From Prionace glauca (Eukaryota > Chordata > Chondrichthyes > Carcharhiniformes > Carcharhinidae): 64,000 nt of DNA. The notes under the pieces are model-generated. The model was not told where the DNA came from. It was given only the letters and a program-made list of their open reading frames with translations, and made no database searches. Below, one piece after another: positions 58,931-64,000 of the stretch. Location: the NCBI GenBank assembly GCA_037974335.1, contig CM075724.1, positions 71,418,850-71,482,849 on the forward strand, read 5' to 3'. The translations under genes were made by a program, and so were the position numbers. Each line of letters begins with the position of its first letter. The stretch's first letter is position 1.

Positions 58931-61651
58931 GGTTTCAGATGTTTCAGGAAGGACAGGGAGGCTGGCAGAAGAGGTGGTGGAGTGGCACTGTTAATAAGGG
59001 ACAGTGTCATGGCTGCAGAGAAAGATGATGCCGTGGAGGGACTTTCTACAGAGTCTCTGTGGGTGGAAGTTACGAACAGCAAAGGGTCGAAAACATTGCT
59101 GGGTGTATTCTATAGGCCGTCCAATAGTGACAGGGAAGTTGAAGTGCAGATAGGGAACCAGATTCTGGAGAAATGTATTAAAAACAGAGTTGTCGTGATG
59201 GGAGACATCAATTTCCAAACATCGACTGGAATATTCCTAGAGTAAGGGGTTTGGCTGGAGAGGAGTTTGTTAGGTGTGTTCAGGAAGGTTTCCTGACACA
59301 GTATGTGGACAAGCCTACGAGGGGAGAGGCTGTACTTGACCTGGTACTGGCGAATGAACCAGGGCAGGTGATGGATCTCTCGGTAGGAGAGCATCTTGGG
59401 AATGGTGACCATAATTCTATCTCCTTCACAATTGCATTGGAACGAGATAGGATCAGACAGGCTAGGAAGGTGTTTGTCTGGAGTAAGGGGAGATACGAGT
59501 CAGGAAGTTACTTGGACAAATAAACTGGAAGGAGGCATTCTTAGGGAAAAGTACCGAAGGAAGGTGGCGGATATTCAAGGAATGTTTGTCTGGCGCTCTG
59601 CATGACAATGTTCCGTTAAGGCAAGGGGGTTTTGGTAGGTCGCGGGAACCGTGGTGCACGAAGGCTGTGTTGAACCTAGTCAGGAGGAAAAGGAAGGTGT
59701 ACAAAAGGTTCAGGGAACTAGGAGAGATTAAGGATCTTGAAGAATATAAGGACTGTAGAAAGGAGGTTAAAAGGGAAATTAGGAGAGCCAGAAGGGGTCA
59801 TGAGAAGACCTTGGCGGGTAAGATTAAGGAAAATCCCAAGGCCTTCTATAAGTATGTGAAAGGTAAAAGGGTGAGAAGGGAAAGGATAGGACCTATAAAA
59901 GGTGAAGGGGGAAAGGTCTGTGTAGAACCAGAAGAAATGGCGGAGGTGCTTAATGAGTACTTTGCCTCAGTATTCACAGTGGAAGCTGATTTGGGAGATC
60001 TTGCTATGGACTTGCAGCAGGTGGAAAAGATTGAGTACGTGGACATTAAGGAGGAGGATGTGTTATAACTTTTGAATTCTATCAAGGTAGATAAGTCGCC
60101 GGGACCAGATGGGATGTACCCCAAGATACTGTGGGAGGCCAGGGAAGTGATTGCAGAGCCCTTGGCGATGATCTTTGCGTCGTCAATGGAGACGGGAGAG
60201 GTTCCGGAAGATTGGAGGATTGCGGATGTAGTCCCTATTTTCAAGAAAGGGAACAGAGATAGCCCGGGAAATTACCGCCCGGTGAGTCTGACCTCAGTGG
60301 TTGGTAAGCTGATGGAGAGGCTTCTGAGGGACAAGATTTACGAGCATTTGGAGAGGTTTGACATGATCAGGAATAGTCAGCATGGATTTGTCAAGGGCAG
60401 GTCGTGCCTTACGAGCCTAGTTGAGTTCTTCGATAATGTGACTGAACACATTGACGAAGGAAGTGCCGTGGACGTAGTGTACATGGACTTCAGCAAGGCT
60501 TTTGATAAGGTCCCCCATGCAAGACTTCTTGAGAAGGTGAGAGGGCATGGGATCCAAGGGCATTTTGCCTTGTGGATCCAGAACTGGCTTGCCTGCAGAA
60601 GGCAGAGAGTGGTTGTGGATGGGTCTTTTTCGGAATGGAGGTCAGTCACCAGTGGGGTGCCCCAGGGATCTGTTCTGGGACCCTTGCTGTTTGTCATTTT
60701 CATAAATGACCTGGATGAGGAAGTGGAGGGATGGGTTAGCAAGTTCGCTGATGACACGAAGGTCGGCGGTGTTGTGGATGGTCTGGAAGGATGTCAAAAG
60801 TTGCAGCAGGACATAGATAGGATGCAGGAATGGGCGGAGAAGTGGCAGATGGACTTCAACGCGGATAAATGTGTAGTCGTCCATTTCGGCAGAACCAACG
60901 GGATGAACGAGTACACTATTAAGGGCAGGGATCTTAGTAGCGTTGAAGAGCAGAAGGATCTCGGGGTCCGGGTTCACAGGACTCTTAAATCGGTCTCGCA
61001 GGTGGAGGAGGTGGTCAAGAAGGCGTATGGTGTACTGGCCTTCATTAATCGAGGGATTGAGTTTAGGAGTCGGGAGGTAATGCTGCAACTTTACAGGACC
61101 CTTGTCAGGCCTCATTTGGAGTACTGTGCGCAGTTCTGGTCGCCTCACTATAGGAAACACGTAGAAGCTATTGAAAGAGTGCAGAGGAGATTTACAAGGA
61201 TGTTGCCTGGACTGGGAGGCATGCCTTATGAAGATACGTTGAGGGAGCTGGGACTCTTTTCCCTGGAGAGGCGAAGGTTGAGAGGCGACCTGATAGAAGT
61301 TTATAAAATGTTGAGAGGAATAGATAGGGTGGACTCTCAGAGGCTATTTCCCCGGGTTGAAATGGTCGCTACGAGAGGACACAGATTTAAGGTGCGGGGA
61401 GGGAAGTACAGAGGTGATGTTAGGGGTAAGTTTTTCACTCAGAGGGTAGTGAGTGAATGGAATCGGCTGCCGTCGTCGGTGGTGGAGGCGAACTCGCTGG
61501 AGTCTTTTAGAAGACTTCTGGATGAGTATATGGGGTTTAATGGGATTGGGGGTTATAGATAGGTCTATAGATTGGTGGGGTTGATGTGATCGGCGCAACT
61601 CGAGGGCCGAAGGGCCTGTTTGTGCTGTAATGTTCTATGTTCTATGTTCTA
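58931..61651 (+). mobile_element. CR1-a2 LINE, endonuclease to 3' tail
   Basis: It starts inside the endonuclease ([20 protein letters not shown]) and keeps GNGDHNSISF. One or two breaks lie before 59586, and the frame is then open to a TAA at 60066. The RT is open for 496 codons at 60072-61562 ([57 protein letters not shown]), then a TTCTATG tail. Very close to the copy at 42925-48486, including the shared TAA. Confidence 0.93.
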
Positions 61652-61709
61652 TATCCCTTTATTTCCATTTATTCATGTATTTGTCCAGCCGCACTTTAAA
61701 ACACACTAT

Positions 61710-62966
61710 TATAAGAACATAAGAACATTAGAAATAGAAGCAGGAGTAGGCCATCTGGCCCTTCGAGCCTGCCCCGCCGTTCAATAAGATCATTCAATAA
61801 GCTCATGGCTGATCTGTCGTGGCTCAGTTCCACATTCCGGCCCTCTCCCCATTACCCTTAATCCCCTCTCTTATCAAAAACCCATCAACCCGCTTCTTGA
61901 AAATATTTAGCGAGGCAGCCTCCACCACTTCAACGGGTGGAGAATTCCAGAGATTCACCACCCTTTGAGTGAAGAACATAAGAACATAAGAAATAGGAGC
62001 AGGAGTAGGCCATCTGGCCCTTCGAGCCTGCCCCGCCATTCAATAAGATCATGGCTGATCTGTCGTGGCTCAGCTCCACCTTCCCGCCCTCTCTCCATAA
62101 CCCTCAATCCCTTCTCTTATCAAAAACCCATCAACCCGTTTCTTAAAAATATTTAGCGAGGCAGCCTCCACCACTTCAACGGGCAGAGAATTCCAGAGAT
62201 TCACCACCCTGTGAGTGAAGAAGTTCCTCCTCAACTCTGTTCTAAACCGCCTCCCCTTTATCTTGAGGCTGTGCTCCCTAGTCCTACTGTCTTTTTTGAG
62301 CGGGAAGAGTCTCTCCACCTCTATCCTATCCATCCCATTCATCATCTTATACGTCTCAATGAGATCACTCCTCATTCTTCTAAACTCCAACGAGTACAAA
62401 CCTAGTTCATTCAGCCTTTCCTCATAGCTCAACCCCCTCAACTCCGGTATCAGCCTAGTAAACCTCCTCTGCACTCCCTCCAAAGCCAAAATATCTTTGC
62501 GCAGGTGCGGCGCCCAAAACTGCACACAGTACTCCAGCTGCGGCCTCACCAATGCCCTATACAGCTGCAGCAAGACCTCCCTACTTTTATATTCAATCCC
62601 CTTCGCTATGAAGGCCAGCATCCCATTCGCCTTCCTGACCACCTGCTGCACCTGCAAGCTGGGTTTTTGCGACTCATGCACAAAGACCCCGAGGTCCCTC
62701 TGCACCGTCGCCTGCTGCAGTTTTTCGCCACGTAAGTAATAGTCCTTCCTACCATTCTTCCTTCCAAAGTAGACCACCTCACATTTGCCAACATTAAATT
62801 CCATTTGGTATTTCCTGGCCCTTTCGCCCAGCCTATCTGGATCCTTCTGCAGATTCTCCACAACCTCCGCACAATTTGCCGTTCCCCCAATCTTGGTTTC
62901 ATCCGCAAATTCCGACACCCTACACTCGGTTCCTTCCTCCAGATCATCTATATAAATTGTAAAAAC
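61710..62966 (-). mobile_element. Two CR1-c 3' ends in a row
   Basis: Tails at 61711 and 61975 both start with the complement of TTCTTATG. The inner piece 61975-62966 runs into an open RT frame of about 300 codons ([49 protein letters not shown]). The outer piece ends after about 260 bases. Probably two separate truncated insertions. Confidence 0.85.
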
Positions 62967-63509
62967 CTGCTTCCACGACCTCCCCTGGTAACGAGTTCCA
63001 GACACCTATCACCCCATGTAGAAAAAAAAAAGTTGCGTCGTACATCTCCTTTAAACCTTGCCCCTGACACCTTAAACTTATACCACCACCACGCCCACCG
63101 CCCCCCCCCCACCCCACCAAGTCGTTGTGTCTTGCATCCTACGACAAAGCTTCTGACTGTGCCCCTACCCTTCATAATTTTGTTGATCTGCATCATGTTG
63201 TCCTTCAACCTCCGTCGTTCCAGTGCGTATAAACCAAGCTTCTCCAACGTCTCCTCATAGCTGATGCCCTCCATATCAGGCAATATCCTGGTAAACCTGT
63301 TCTGTACCCTCTCCAAAGCCTCCGCATTCTTCTGATAGTGTGGCGATCAGAATTGGACACTATACACCAAGTGCAACCGAACTAAGGTTTTATAAAGCTA
63401 CAATATAACTTGCCAATTCTTAAGCTCATTGTCCCGGTCGATGAAGGCAAGCATGTCGTATACCTTCTTGACTACCTTCTCCACCTGCGTTGCCAGTTTC
63501 AGTGACCAG

Positions 63510-63959
63510 GAAATAAGACTCGGGAATTGAATCAATTCTTGAGGAATCACAGACAGTGATATGTACAGAAGTGCAATGTTGAGATAACAGGTTCCTTTCT
63601 GTTTCCTTGGCTTGACTGACCTTGTATTCTGTATGTCTAATCTGTGCCGATTATCGATAGTTAACTGTGCCGAAACGCTTCCATGGAGAACTGAGACATC
63701 ACACTACCTGGTTCAGCATAATTGGAACTTATTTTTATTTCAGTGCACAGAGAGTGAGCCTCCCCTAACCATGTTGACTGAAGACAGTAATTACATAAAT
63801 ATTCCATTTACTGCTTCAAGCAAAACAAATTATTATGACGATAAGATATCCGTGCTTCAGCTGCGACATGTTCTCATTTCTAGAAAGTCATTGTTTCCTC
63901 TGTTTTTATCCAGAATGTGATGGACGAATAGCGATTTTGATTAATGTCATTTAATTCAG
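63510..63959. other. Copy C intron just before the C1 exon
   Basis: Matches 11320-11636 of copy A and 29152-29590 of copy B in reverse, including the polypyrimidine stretch and acceptor. Non-coding. Confidence 0.65.
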
Positions 63960-64000
63960 TCCCAGTGTCTCCAGCACCTGTGACGATAACGTTCCTGTTC
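63960..64000 (+). CDS. Copy C C1 exon, 5' part (cut by window end)
   Basis: After the acceptor ttaattcag the sequence reads, in phase 1, PVSPAPVTITFLF, aligning with the [11 protein letters not shown] start of the copy B C1 exon. The 440 bases in front of it match the copy B and copy A intron. The exon runs past the window. Whether the copy is intact cannot be judged, but its V exon is not present at the expected place: the homology begins at the very end of V, at 55465, against a LINE tail. Confidence 0.7.

Larger units (their letters stand above)
58850..63505 (-). mobile_element. CR1-e LINE (C-terminus and 3' end), split by younger LINEs
   Basis: Minus-strand pieces are at 62967-63505 (MERVQNRFTRILPDMEGISY, KVSGARFKGDVRRNFFF), 61652-61709 (TTCATGTATTTGTCC block) and 58850-58930 (CATGCTGCCCGACTTAACTAA block). 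Between them sit the CR1-a2 at 58931-61651 and CR1-c pieces at 61710-62966. Decayed, and older than both insertions. Confidence 0.65.
55465..64000 (+). repeat. Copy C: older third copy of the receptor intron and C1 exon
   Basis: The segment matches the V-C1 intron of copies A and B in order: 55465-58850 against 5376-9400, and 63510-63960 against 11320-11636 plus the copy B bases before C1. Identity is visibly lower than between A and B. It lacks the CR1-b element shared by A and B and has its own LINEs (56127-56685 and 58850-63505). It therefore diverged before the A/B inversion duplication. Confidence 0.75.

Overview
The window looks like vertebrate nuclear DNA, most likely from a cartilaginous fish (shark or ray). 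Most of it is layered CR1-type LINEs, an L2/Rex-type LINE and tRNA-headed SINEs of kinds I associate with elasmobranch genomes, with long introns between small phase-1 immunoglobulin exons. I see no bacterial genes, CRISPR, rRNA, stand-alone tRNA, or LTR/viral element.

The host content is one immune-receptor locus present in three copies. Copy B (minus strand, 37808 down to 19667) can be read as a complete seven-exon gene. It has a signal peptide, an Ig V domain, an Ig C1 domain, a transmembrane segment and a three-exon cytoplasmic tail with two clear ITIMs (LTYASL, VEYAEI). All splice sites are GT-AG, every intron phase agrees, and the joined frame is 361 codons with no internal stop. The domain order and the register of four tail motifs resemble vertebrate SIRP-alpha (CD172a), with one C1 domain instead of two. 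Copy A (plus strand, about 3.1-17.5 kb) is an inverted duplicate of the 5' half. Its leader and V exons are each split by a LINE and its C1 exon is deleted, so it is a pseudogene. Copy C (plus strand, from 55.5 kb to the window edge) is an older duplicate without a V exon, whose C1 exon begins at 63960.

Copies A and B form a large imperfect palindrome (about 3098-17460 against 27590-38962). The loop between the arms, about 10 kb, holds the transmembrane and tail exons.

Layout: 1-3097, two LINE pieces; 3098-17460, arm A with pseudogene A, several LINEs and a nearly full-length CR1 (12346-16255); 17461-27589, the loop with tail exons, SINEs and LINEs; 27590-38962, arm B with the C1, V and leader exons and a nested CR1; 39037-40140, SINEs; 40420-53510, an old CR1/L3-like LINE apparently split by three younger CR1 elements; 53511-55450, mostly unassigned sequence; 55465-64000, copy C with another nested LINE stack.

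The LINEs fall into recognisable CR1 groups by 3' tail. CR1-a and CR1-a2 end in TTCTATG repeats. CR1-b has a 3' UTR containing a SINE-like body and ends in TTCTTTG repeats. CR1-c ends in TTCTTATG repeats. Older groups are CR1/L3-like and one here called CR1-e. Insertions found in only one copy order the events: copy C split off first, A and B share one CR1-b insertion, and later LINEs hit A, B and C separately.
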